A stretch of DNA of 64,000 bases, from positions 62,001-126,000 of the forward strand of contig JACJNX010000077.1 of assembly GCA_014695255.1 (NCBI GenBank). The letters are read 5' to 3'. Shown here piece after piece: positions 25,722-34,013 of the stretch. Each line of letters starts with the position of its first letter. Within the stretch, counting starts at the first letter, position 1. The stretch comes from Cyanobacteria bacterium FACHB-63 (lineage in GTDB: Bacteria; Cyanobacteriota; Cyanobacteriia; Leptolyngbyales; Leptolyngbyaceae). The position numbers and the translations under genes were made by a program. The notes beneath the pieces were generated by a model, which was not told the origin of the DNA, searched no databases, and saw only the letters and a program-made list of their open reading frames with translations.

Positions 25722-26906
25722 ATGAATTTGCCCTGGATTTCTCCTGCCAATCGCTTAACAAAGCTGCCTCAGTATGTGTTCGCGCGTCTGGATGAGCTAA
25801 AAGCCAACGCCAGAGCGCAAGGGGTTGATCTGATCGATTTAGGCATGGGAAATCCAGATGGGGCGACTCCAAACCCGATCGTGGAGGCAGCGATCGGTGC
25901 GATTCAAGATTCTAAACATCACGGATATCCCCCTTTTGAGGGAACAGCCAGCTTTCGTAAAGCGATTACCGACTGGTATCGAAGACGCTACGGAGTTGAT
26001 CTTGATCCCGATGGTGAAGCCTTGCCGCTATTGGGATCAAAAGAAGGGCTAACGCATTTAGCCCTGGCATATCTCGATCCTGGCGATGTGGTTTTGGTTC
26101 CGAGTCCTTCCTATCCCCCGCATTTTCGAGGACCCTTAATTGCGGGTGCAACGTTGTACCCATTGATGTTGAAAGCTGAGCAAAATTGGCTCATTGATCT
26201 CAGCGCCATTCCCGAAGAAGTGGCGCAGAAAGCGAAGATTTTGTATTTCAATTATCCGAGCAATCCCACAACTGCAACCGCTCCACGCGAATTTTTTGAA
26301 GAAATTGTTGCCTTTGCGCGTCGATATGAAATTTTGCTGGTACACGATCAAGCCTATGCGGAATTAGCGTTTGACGGGTATCAGCCCACAAGCTTATTAG
26401 AAATTCCAGGTGCGAAAGAGATCGGAGTTGAGTTTCATACGCTGTCAAAAACGTACAACATGGCAGGCTGGCGCGTGGGATTTGTTGTAGGAAATCGCCA
26501 TGTGATTCAAGGATTGCGGACGCTGAAAACGAACCTTGATTACGGCATTTTTTCCGCCATTCAGACCGCAGCAGAAACCGCTTTGAATCTGCCCGATCGC
26601 TACCTCGTCGAAGTGCAAGAGCGCTATCGAACTCGCCGCGATTTCTTAATTAACGGACTCGCTGAATTAGGCTGGTCGATTCCGAAACCTAACGCGACGA
26701 TGTATCTTTGGATTCCTTGCCCGCCGGGAATGGGTTCAACCGATTTTGCGCTGACAGTTCTGCAAAAAACGGGTGTTGTTGTCACTCCTGGAAATGCGTT
26801 TGGCGCAGGTGGAGAGGGATATGTGCGAATTAGCTTAATCGCAGAGTGCGATCGCTTAGGGGAAGCGCTCAACCGATTAAAGCAAGCCAATATCCGTTTC
26901 GCTTAA
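25722..26906 (+). CDS. class I/II PLP-dependent aminotransferase
   Basis: The 394-residue fold-type I aminotransferase has substrate-loop YFNYPSNPTTA, aspartate region LLVHDQAYAEL and the PLP lysine in TLSKTYNMAGWRVGF. The C-terminal arginine lies in GYVRISLI. It resembles AlaC/LL-diaminopimelate-type or aspartate aminotransferase-like enzymes. The N-terminus (ANRLTKLPQYVFARLDELK) is typical of the AlaC-like subgroup, which in cyanobacteria is usually annotated aspartate aminotransferase. The exact amino donor cannot be decided from sequence. It stands alone, about 75 bases ahead of the hydrolase gene. Confidence 0.88.
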   Translation: MNLPWISPANRLTKLPQYVFARLDELKANARAQGVDLIDLGMGNPDGATPNPIVEAAIGAIQDSKHHGYPPFEGTASFRKAITDWYRRRYGVDLDPDGEALPLLGSKEGLTHLALAYLDPGDVVLVPSPSYPPHFRGPLIAGATLYPLMLKAEQNWLIDLSAIPEEVAQKAKILYFNYPSNPTTATAPREFFEEIVAFARRYEILLVHDQAYAELAFDGYQPTSLLEIPGAKEIGVEFHTLSKTYNMAGWRVGFVVGNRHVIQGLRTLKTNLDYGIFSAIQTAAETALNLPDRYLVEVQERYRTRRDFLINGLAELGWSIPKPNATMYLWIPCPPGMGSTDFALTVLQKTGVVVTPGNAFGAGGEGYVRISLIAECDRLGEALNRLKQANIRFA

Positions 26907-26982
26907 AACAACTCAAATTTCCTCAGCAAGATCCCGATCGCAAGCTATTATATTGCGGCAGATTAATGCTGAGGAACTGACA

Positions 26983-28617
26983 ATGAGCCATCATCTACTG
27001 ACGATTGAGCCATTTGATATGAATGGGTTTCGCTTTCCAGGGTATATGGTGAGCAGCACTGCTCCGATCAATGTTGAAGATAAAGATGAATCGACAAGCG
27101 ATCGAGATCCTAGTGAGGCTTTAAAAGAGATTGCAGATTACCTACAGCAGCATGATGATGCCGAAATTTTGATTGCAATTCACGGCTATAACTCCAGTAA
27201 ATCTGGTGCAAGATGGTGGTACGAAGAAATCCGCAGATACGTTGATCAAAATTTTGCAGACCATGTTTCACCGGGCTTTATGGTCATCGGTTATCGATGG
27301 TCTTCAGAAAACGTATTTCCGAGTGGATCAGGTCAGAAATCTTCGAGCATTCTTAAGTTTTTGCAGGGGGCATCTAAGGCATTCAAAGCCTTGCCAAAAC
27401 CTTTAGCGATCGCAGGAATTTTTGGATCAGCAATTTGGGTTATTGGCGGAATTTTTTACCTGTTAATTGCATTATTCAAATTGGTTGATAACGTTACTCT
27501 CTTGATTGCTTCATCTTTTGCGCTAACGATCGCACTATTTATTGTTGTCATCATTTTGACGATTTTTGTTCTGAGAGTTTCGGGATATTTTCGAGATACT
27601 TATCGTGCCGCAAATTTTGGAGTTTCAGACTTAGTTGAATTTGTTCGACAATTAGATAATCAGTTAGTAGAACAATCGCCAAATCGACAAAAACGAGTCC
27701 GTCTTAGCTTCATTGGGCACAGCATGGGTGCTTTTGTTGTAACGAATACGGTGCGAATTTTGTCAGATGTATTCGATCGAGATTCAATTGGGAATCTAGA
27801 AACAGGAAATCAGAGAAAACTTCCGTCTCCAGATATTGGCAATGTCTTTCGATTGAGCCGATTAGTATTAGTCGCTCCCGATATTTCTGCTGAGACGGTC
27901 ATCTCAGGACGAGGTAATCCGTTAAAGTCTTCGCTGCGTCGGTTTGATGAAGCATATCTATTCAGCAACGAAGGCGACATGGTGTTAAAAATTGCTTCAA
28001 CTGCGGCGAATTACTTTAGTTTTCCAACAAGTACACGAGATGGAGGATATCGTTTAGGAAACGTAATTGTGAGAAGTCCAGGAAAGTTTGGACTGGAGAA
28101 AAGTGGCATCGTGAATTTAGACGATCGTGGGCAATTAATTCCGCTCTGTGGAATTGAATTTCTAGAGCGTCTGTATCTACGCGAAGGCATGCCACTCTCG
28201 AAGCGGCAAGCAGAAATTGACTTGGAGAGTGATCGCTTTATCGCAGAGTTATTTACTTATTTCGACTGCACAAACTACCAAGAAAACGGTAGAGGAATTG
28301 TCAGTCAAGCACTCGGTAAATCTTTCCTAAATTTCAAAGATTATATTGCTTTGATCTTCTCTGGCGCAGATGGACACGGTGGATTTCTATTTAACAAAGA
28401 TGCTAACTATAGTCGTCGCTTGATTTACGGATTGAGCAGTATTGGGCTGGAAAAGTTTCTTACAACAAATGATTCAAGTCAGAGCGATCGTCAAATTCTA
28501 CTTAAACTTTTTTCCCAACAGTGTGGCGAAAAAGGCATTCAAGTTTTGCTGGCAAATGAGCGGTACGCTCGTCTTGGTTTAGCTAGTACGAAGCTTAGCG
28601 ATCGAAAAGCATTCTAG
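26983..28617 (+). CDS. membrane-anchored alpha/beta hydrolase, function unknown
   Basis: The protein is 544 residues from MSHHLLTIEPFD, preceded by GAGGA; a TTG ten codons earlier is the only alternative. The alpha/beta-hydrolase features are the oxyanion strand IAIHGYNSS (about 65-73) and the nucleophile elbow FIGHSMGAFV (about 245). Two hydrophobic membrane segments (about 140-165 and 175-200) are inserted between them. The C-terminal 200 residues are not recognisable. The pattern resembles DUF900-like serine hydrolases. The low-complexity hydrophobic insertion suggests inner-membrane attachment with the catalytic part in the cytoplasm. Substrate unknown. Confidence 0.75.
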   Translation: MSHHLLTIEPFDMNGFRFPGYMVSSTAPINVEDKDESTSDRDPSEALKEIADYLQQHDDAEILIAIHGYNSSKSGARWWYEEIRRYVDQNFADHVSPGFMVIGYRWSSENVFPSGSGQKSSSILKFLQGASKAFKALPKPLAIAGIFGSAIWVIGGIFYLLIALFKLVDNVTLLIASSFALTIALFIVVIILTIFVLRVSGYFRDTYRAANFGVSDLVEFVRQLDNQLVEQSPNRQKRVRLSFIGHSMGAFVVTNTVRILSDVFDRDSIGNLETGNQRKLPSPDIGNVFRLSRLVLVAPDISAETVISGRGNPLKSSLRRFDEAYLFSNEGDMVLKIASTAANYFSFPTSTRDGGYRLGNVIVRSPGKFGLEKSGIVNLDDRGQLIPLCGIEFLERLYLREGMPLSKRQAEIDLESDRFIAELFTYFDCTNYQENGRGIVSQALGKSFLNFKDYIALIFSGADGHGGFLFNKDANYSRRLIYGLSSIGLEKFLTTNDSSQSDRQILLKLFSQQCGEKGIQVLLANERYARLGLASTKLSDRKAF

Positions 28618-28675
28618 TTCAGTCGCTATCTTCGGAGAACTCCTGCTTCGAGGTAGGCTTTAATTTTTAAGAGCA

Positions 28676-29572
28676 ATGCGATCGAACACGCTCACATTAA
28701 CGATCGTTTTGACGATCGGAATCCTTTCAGTTTCAACGGCTGCCATTCTGATTCGACTTGCGACAACAGTTTCAGGTGTTTCAGGCGTTGGATTTAGTCT
28801 CGTTTTGGCAGCATCCCGATTGTCGATCGCAGCGCTGGTTCTGGTTCCAACTTGGCGGTCTTTTCAGGCGGCTTCCCCAAATGCGACCAAATTTGCGATC
28901 GGTGCAGGCGTTTCGCTGGCGATACATTTTGCAGCTTGGATTTCGTCGCTGTCGTATACCTCGATCACAGCTTCGACAACGCTTGTAACAACTAACCCGC
29001 TTTGGGTGGCGCTGATCAGTTGGATTTGGCTACGAGAAAAGCCAACTCGCGCAACGTTTTGGGGAATTGGAATCGCGATGATTGGGGGTGTCTTAATCGG
29101 GTTTGATCAGGCAAGTCGAGATGGCGTGAATCCGCTACTGGGAAATGGGTTAGCGATCGTCGGGGCATGGGCAGCAAGTTTTTATTTACTCTTAGGACGA
29201 GAAGCACAACGGCAAGGATTAAACGTGAAAAGCTATGTCACGATCGCGTATAGCGTTGCAGCGATCGTTTTGTTTCCCTTACCGTTTCTATTTGGCTCAT
29301 CTTACATTGGCTATCCCATTCTCACTTATGTTTACATTGCGTTGATGGCAGTGTTTCCACAACTGATTGGACATACGAGTTTCAATTGGGCAATGCGGCA
29401 TCTACCGCCAACGATCGTCACCCTGATCATTTTGCTAGAGCCAGTTGGATCGACAATTTTTGCGATCGCACTATTCCAAGAAATTCCTGGAATGCAAGTA
29501 ATTGCAGGCGCTTTGGTCTTATTAACTGGAGTGGCGATCGCAATTTTAGGAAATTCTGCAAAAGTATCCTGA
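28676..29572 (+). CDS. EamA/DMT-family transporter
   Basis: The 298-residue protein has about ten membrane segments in two repeated EamA halves (about 5-140 and 150-290). The first half contains SLSYTSITASTTLVTTNPLW and the second the related MRHLPPTIVTLIILLEPVGS. Family members export amino acids or other small metabolites, or are uncharacterised. No specific substrate can be read from sequence. The gene starts about 60 bases after the hydrolase and is convergent with the PLP enzyme gene. Confidence 0.88.
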   Translation: MRSNTLTLTIVLTIGILSVSTAAILIRLATTVSGVSGVGFSLVLAASRLSIAALVLVPTWRSFQAASPNATKFAIGAGVSLAIHFAAWISSLSYTSITASTTLVTTNPLWVALISWIWLREKPTRATFWGIGIAMIGGVLIGFDQASRDGVNPLLGNGLAIVGAWAASFYLLLGREAQRQGLNVKSYVTIAYSVAAIVLFPLPFLFGSSYIGYPILTYVYIALMAVFPQLIGHTSFNWAMRHLPPTIVTLIILLEPVGSTIFAIALFQEIPGMQVIAGALVLLTGVAIAILGNSAKVS

Positions 29573-29620
29573 TTTACACGAATCCCTATGTGTAGGGGAA
29601 TGGTAGATGCACCCTGATAA

Positions 29621-30871
29621 TTATCCCTGGCTTCGGTCGGGGGTTTTTTGTTGCAGGGCTTCGATCGCGGCTTCGAGTGCGATCGCTACATGCGTCCAAT
29701 GCGTTCCACCCTGGCAAAAGACAACATAAGGTTCACGCAGAGGCCCATCAGCCGAAAATTCGGAAGTGCTGCCATCGACAAAAGTCCCACCTGCCATTAC
29801 TAACTCACTTTCATATCCCGGCATCCCCGACGGAACCGGATCAAGATAAGAGCCGATCGGTGAATTCTGCTGAATCGCTCGGCAAAACGCAATAATCTTT
29901 TCCGGTGAACCCAACTTGATCGCTTGAATCACATCGCGCCTTGGAGCCATCGGAGCCGGATTTACCGGATATCCCAATTTGTCAAACACATAAGCGGTCA
30001 GGTGATTGCCTTTCATTGCCGCACCCACCATCTGAGGCGCGAGAAATAAACCCTGAAATAACAAGCGATTTTGATCAAAGGTCGCACCGCCGGAACTGCC
30101 AATTCCCGGAGCGGTCAACCGACAAGCTGCCATCTCTACCAAATCAGCTCGACCTGCAACATATCCGCCCGTCGTGACGATCGTCCCTCCCATATTTTTA
30201 ATCAAAGACCCCGCAATCAAGTCTGCTCCAACCGCCGTCGGTTCTCGATCTTCCACAAACTCTCCATAGCAGTTATCCACAAAGCAAACCGTATCCGGAT
30301 TCTGTTCCTTGACGATCGCAATAATCTTCTCAATTTCGACGATCGACAAACTCGGTCGCCACGAATAGCCACACGATCGCTGAATCGAAACTAATTTTGT
30401 GTTCGGTCGAATCGCCGTCCGGAGCGCGTGCCAGTCGATTAACCCGTCCGGTGTGAGTTCCAATTGCCGATACGAAACGTTAAGATCTTTAAGAGAGCCT
30501 TGCTGATGTCCCCGCAAGCCGATCACTTCTTCTAACGTGTCGTAGGGCGCACCTGCAACGCAGAGCATCTCATCATTCGGACGTAGCACTCCGTAGAGTG
30601 CCGAGGCGATTGCATGAGTTCCCGAAACGAACTGCACCCGCACGATCGCAGCCTCAGCCTGAACGATCTCGGCAAAGACACGATCGAGCACTTCTCGCCC
30701 TAGATCATCGTGACCGTAGCCGGAAACACTGGCAAAATGATGAACTCCCACTCGATGATGGCGATAAGCAGCCAGCACCCTTTGTAAATTTTTCTTGACC
30801 TGAGAGTCAATACCAGAAAAAATTGCAGATAGCGCCTGTTCTGCTTCTTTTATCAAGATCGAGCCGTCCAT
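29621..30871 (-). CDS. methionine gamma-lyase-like PLP protein (aluminium-resistance family)
   Basis: The 416-residue fold-type I PLP enzyme belongs to the family formerly called aluminium resistance proteins (PF06838; YnbB-like). Recognisable stretches are VSGTHAIASALYGVLRPND, VDNCYGEFVEDREP and the PLP-lysine loop SLIKNMGGTIVTTGGYVAG. Related enzymes act on sulfur amino acids; the physiological reaction in cyanobacteria is unknown. It is divergent from the desaturase gene with 120 bases between them. Confidence 0.88.
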   Translation of the reverse strand: MDGSILIKEAEQALSAIFSGIDSQVKKNLQRVLAAYRHHRVGVHHFASVSGYGHDDLGREVLDRVFAEIVQAEAAIVRVQFVSGTHAIASALYGVLRPNDEMLCVAGAPYDTLEEVIGLRGHQQGSLKDLNVSYRQLELTPDGLIDWHALRTAIRPNTKLVSIQRSCGYSWRPSLSIVEIEKIIAIVKEQNPDTVCFVDNCYGEFVEDREPTAVGADLIAGSLIKNMGGTIVTTGGYVAGRADLVEMAACRLTAPGIGSSGGATFDQNRLLFQGLFLAPQMVGAAMKGNHLTAYVFDKLGYPVNPAPMAPRRDVIQAIKLGSPEKIIAFCRAIQQNSPIGSYLDPVPSGMPGYESELVMAGGTFVDGSTSEFSADGPLREPYVVFCQGGTHWTHVAIALEAAIEALQQKTPDRSQG

Positions 30872-30991
30872 CGTCTGCCTCGTTCATTAATATTTACAGT
30901 AGAGATTGCGCTAACCCGAATAACTCAGTCGGTTAGAGCGGGTTCTATTGTCGCGCAAATTGAGTATCGTATTCCGTTTAGAGATTCTTTC

Positions 30992-31810
30992 ATGACTATT
31001 GCAACTTCCGAAAAACTGAAAATAGACTATCCCACGCTAGGCTTCATGGTGGCGATTCACATCGGCGCACTGTTCGCCTTTTTGCCCGGAAACTTTAGCT
31101 GGAGCGCAGTCGGATTAGCAATCTTTCTTCACTGGCTGACCGGGGGCTTAGGAATTACCCTCGGCTGGCACCGTCTCATGAGCCACCGCAGCTTCCAAGT
31201 CCCAAAATGGCTAGAATACACGCTAGTTTTCTTTGGTTCCTTAGCAATGCAGGGTGGGCCAATCTGGTGGATCGGGCTACATCGCCATCATCATCTTTAT
31301 TCTGATCAGCCCAACGATCACCACGATTCGACCAAGGGATTCTGGTGGAGCCATATGGAATGGATGCTGCGTGATGTTCCGGCTGAAAATGAAATTCCTA
31401 AATTCACGAAAGATATTGCCGACGACAAGTTTTATCAGTTCTTAGAAGATTACTTTGCACTGCTGCAAATTGCGTTAGGCGTGTTGCTGTATGCGATCGG
31501 CGGCTGGTCGTTTGTGGTTTGGGGCATCTTTGTCCGCTTGGTGCTGGTTTATCACTGCACTTGGCTTGTCAACAGCGCCACTCATAAATTCGGCTACCGC
31601 ACCTATAATTCCGGCGACAACTCCACAAATTGCTGGTGGGTAGCACTTCTGGTTTACGGTGAAGGCTGGCACAACAATCACCATGCGTTTCAGTATTCCG
31701 CCCGTCACGGTCTGAAATGGTGGGAAATCGATATGACTTGGATGACCATCCGGCTACTGCAAGTTCTCGGTCTTGCAAGCAAGGTGAAAATCGCAGAAGA
31801 CCAAGCTTAG
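30992..31810 (+). CDS. desC: acyl-lipid/acyl-CoA delta-9 desaturase
   Basis: The 272-residue membrane di-iron desaturase has the three histidine boxes HRLMSHRS (about 61), HRHHH (about 98) and HNNHH (about 230), with four or so membrane segments. It has the length and box spacing of cyanobacterial DesC, which puts the first double bond into stearoyl or palmitoyl chains on membrane lipids. Desaturases of this type are commonly cold-regulated, but no regulatory signal was identified here. It is monocistronic: a strong terminator follows 10-20 bases after the stop. Confidence 0.93.
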   Translation: MTIATSEKLKIDYPTLGFMVAIHIGALFAFLPGNFSWSAVGLAIFLHWLTGGLGITLGWHRLMSHRSFQVPKWLEYTLVFFGSLAMQGGPIWWIGLHRHHHLYSDQPNDHHDSTKGFWWSHMEWMLRDVPAENEIPKFTKDIADDKFYQFLEDYFALLQIALGVLLYAIGGWSFVVWGIFVRLVLVYHCTWLVNSATHKFGYRTYNSGDNSTNCWWVALLVYGEGWHNNHHAFQYSARHGLKWWEIDMTWMTIRLLQVLGLASKVKIAEDQA

Positions 31811-31821
31811 AGTTAGAGTTC

Positions 31822-31871
31822 AATAAAAAATCCCGGACGATCGCACTGTTTATCGTCCGGGATTTTTTATT
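31822..31871 (+). terminator. strong rho-independent terminator after desC
   Basis: A perfect 20-base inverted repeat (31822-31841 with 31852-31871) includes A- and T-tracts at its base and a GC-rich TCCCGGACGAT core. It can work in both directions. Confidence 0.92.
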
Positions 31872-31959
31872 CAAGAAGGGCGACTTCGCGCCTTCCGGAA
31901 GCTTGGGAATTCGACCCGAAAAGGGTAGCATGATGGGATTGTGGGTAGGAGCTTAGCGC

Positions 31960-33540
31960 ATGAAATTACGGATCGGTGCAAGTCTTCAGAATGGAAAGTA
32001 CCAACTCAATCAAATTCTAGGGCACGAAAGCTTAGGCGCAACCTATGTTGCAACGCAAACGCTCCTTCAGCAATCGGTCGTGATTAAAACGATCGACCCC
32101 AGCCTGCAAGTGATGCAAAGCTTTCCCCAACTTAAGACTCGATTCATCGAAGAAACTCGACTACTTGCTCGTTCCCAACACCCTAGTATCGTGCGAGTCC
32201 TCGACTTTTTCCAAGAAGACGGTCTACCGTTTCTGGTGATGGAATATATTCCGGGGCAAACTCTGCACGATCGCATTTCTACGTTTAATGCGCCACATCT
32301 GACCGAAGCCGAAGCGATTCACTACATGCGGCAAGTCGCCTCAGCGCTTAGCGTTGCTCATCGTAACGAATTGATTCACCGGAATATTCGACCTGAAACG
32401 ATCGTGCGTCGTCAAGGCACCAATTTAGGCGTTCTCGTCGGCTTCGGATTTGCTCACGACATTGCACCCCCGATCGAGAAAAGTCCATTTCTTCCTCCCG
32501 ATGCCAACTGGAGTCAAGACAATCGATTCGCGATCGATCTTTACTCGCTGGCTGCAACCCTTTACTTTATCCTAACCGGGCAAACCCCGAACGCTTCACC
32601 GTCGCTTGAACACCACTCTTGGAGTCCTGCAACCAAGCAAGCCATCTTTCGAGGACTGACCCGTGATCCTCAGTGGCAACTTCAGACGGTGGATGACTGG
32701 CTGCGCCTTCTTCCAAACACAATGCTTCCATTAATGGCAACGAACCACACCAGCAATGGTGCGAACAGTGCAGCTAACAATATTGTTCAGAGTATTCCGA
32801 CAACTGGCAATCCTACTCAAAACGGTCGGGCACGCTCGATCGAACCGGAAGTCACGCTGATTCCGCTCCCGGTGCAAAACGGACGATCGACGGCTCCTCC
32901 TGCTAAAACTCCTACCGCGCCACCCGCTCCAACCTTGGTGACGGCACTTCCCACGACTGCCGTACAAACGGCTCCGGCATCAGCAGTCCTCGCACCTCCG
33001 ACCCCTCGCCTGCCGAAATCTTTAGTATTAACAATGGTGACGGCGGGCGTGATCGGGGTAGGGTTCGGATTAGCGCTGCGAATTAGCGCGACCAAAGCAC
33101 CTGGAACAACTTTGCTACAGCCCGTACAGCCTTTCCCCGAAAAAGAATGGAAAGGCACACTCAATCCAAATGACAAGGATGCCGCCGACATTCCCCTCGA
33201 ATCTAGCAGCGCCAACTCTAGCAAAACACCCTTAAAATCCGTTACCCCAGAAGTCGATCGCTCTCTCTATACCCCTCCAAAAATAGAAACGCCGTCACTT
33301 GAACCGATTCGCCCCCGCCGTCGTCCCTCCAGTGAAGCGATCGTGCCGACCAATCCTGTGAAGCCAAAGCCCTCGGTTGAACCGATCGAGCCTGAGATCG
33401 AGCCAGCCGAGCCTTTACCCGAAACGAGTACAACCCCTGAACCTGTAGCTCCACCTGCAACCGATCCGACTCCTGTTGTGCCTGCACCTTTGAAACCCAG
33501 TTCTCGCGAAGTCGCACCGGCTCCACCCACAACACCCTAA
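31960..33540 (+). CDS. membrane-anchored protein with a degenerate Ser/Thr kinase domain (pseudokinase)
   Basis: Residues about 12-265 have the cyanobacterial PknB-like kinase fold: VVIKTID carries the ATP lysine and FLVMEYIPGQTLHDR is the hinge. The catalytic loop reads HRNIRPET where HRDLKPEN is expected, and the metal-binding DFG is GFG. The glycine loop is also altered (GHESLGATY). Asp, Lys and Asn of the active site are thus lost. A single membrane segment (about 346-366) leads to a proline/glutamate-rich tail of about 160 residues, probably periplasmic. A regulatory or scaffolding role is likelier than catalysis. It is 526 residues long and the frame is undamaged. Confidence 0.85.
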   Translation: MKLRIGASLQNGKYQLNQILGHESLGATYVATQTLLQQSVVIKTIDPSLQVMQSFPQLKTRFIEETRLLARSQHPSIVRVLDFFQEDGLPFLVMEYIPGQTLHDRISTFNAPHLTEAEAIHYMRQVASALSVAHRNELIHRNIRPETIVRRQGTNLGVLVGFGFAHDIAPPIEKSPFLPPDANWSQDNRFAIDLYSLAATLYFILTGQTPNASPSLEHHSWSPATKQAIFRGLTRDPQWQLQTVDDWLRLLPNTMLPLMATNHTSNGANSAANNIVQSIPTTGNPTQNGRARSIEPEVTLIPLPVQNGRSTAPPAKTPTAPPAPTLVTALPTTAVQTAPASAVLAPPTPRLPKSLVLTMVTAGVIGVGFGLALRISATKAPGTTLLQPVQPFPEKEWKGTLNPNDKDAADIPLESSSANSSKTPLKSVTPEVDRSLYTPPKIETPSLEPIRPRRRPSSEAIVPTNPVKPKPSVEPIEPEIEPAEPLPETSTTPEPVAPPATDPTPVVPAPLKPSSREVAPAPPTTP

Positions 33541-33625
33541 CGACCGATGGCAGAGATTCTCCTTACGCCTGAGTTGCCCTCTCGACGGCTCACGCTATAA
33601 TTCAGGCAGCGCTAGGAAAAATTTT

Positions 33626-33955
33626 ATGAGTACCCCCTTAGTTCATGCTTTCTTTGTAGGTCGGGCGATCGCTGAAGTTGCTTACGAGCGACTCGAAGCA
33701 GGGCTGACCGATGCCTTAAGCGAGTTAGGAAAATTCGATGCCGAACAGCGAGAAAACCTGCGGCAGCTTGTCGATGAGGTGATGGCACGCGCAGAGCGTG
33801 AAGCGACGATCGCCACTCAAGCTCAAACCACGACCGCGATCGTTCCCTTAGACTTACAAACCGGCGACCTGCAAGCGACGATCGACGATCTGCGGGCAGA
33901 AATTGCGGAATTGCGGTCTGAGCTTCAGCGCTACCGGACGCGATCGACTCAGTAA
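33626..33955 (+). CDS. conserved cyanobacterial coiled-coil protein (DUF6825-like)
   Basis: The 109-residue helical protein begins with a mildly hydrophobic MSTPLVHAFFVGRAIAEVAY and ends in a coiled coil (TIDDLRAEIAELRSELQRYR). It resembles small cyanobacterial proteins with plant plastid homologues, possibly DUF6825; I give that family name from memory with moderate confidence. Function unknown. It precedes the ABC1 kinase gene by about 45-60 bases in the same direction. Confidence 0.7.
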   Translation: MSTPLVHAFFVGRAIAEVAYERLEAGLTDALSELGKFDAEQRENLRQLVDEVMARAEREATIATQAQTTTAIVPLDLQTGDLQATIDDLRAEIAELRSELQRYRTRSTQ

Positions 33956-34013
33956 GATTCGCGTTTGTGATAATAAAGTTGAGTTTAAAATCCAGTGTTA
34001 GTTGAGAAATCGC

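Noticed and set aside
30913-30990. A tRNA gene ahead of desC
   Set aside because: Only a D-arm-like segment is present. No anticodon stem, T-arm (GTTCxANNC) or acceptor pairing can be built.
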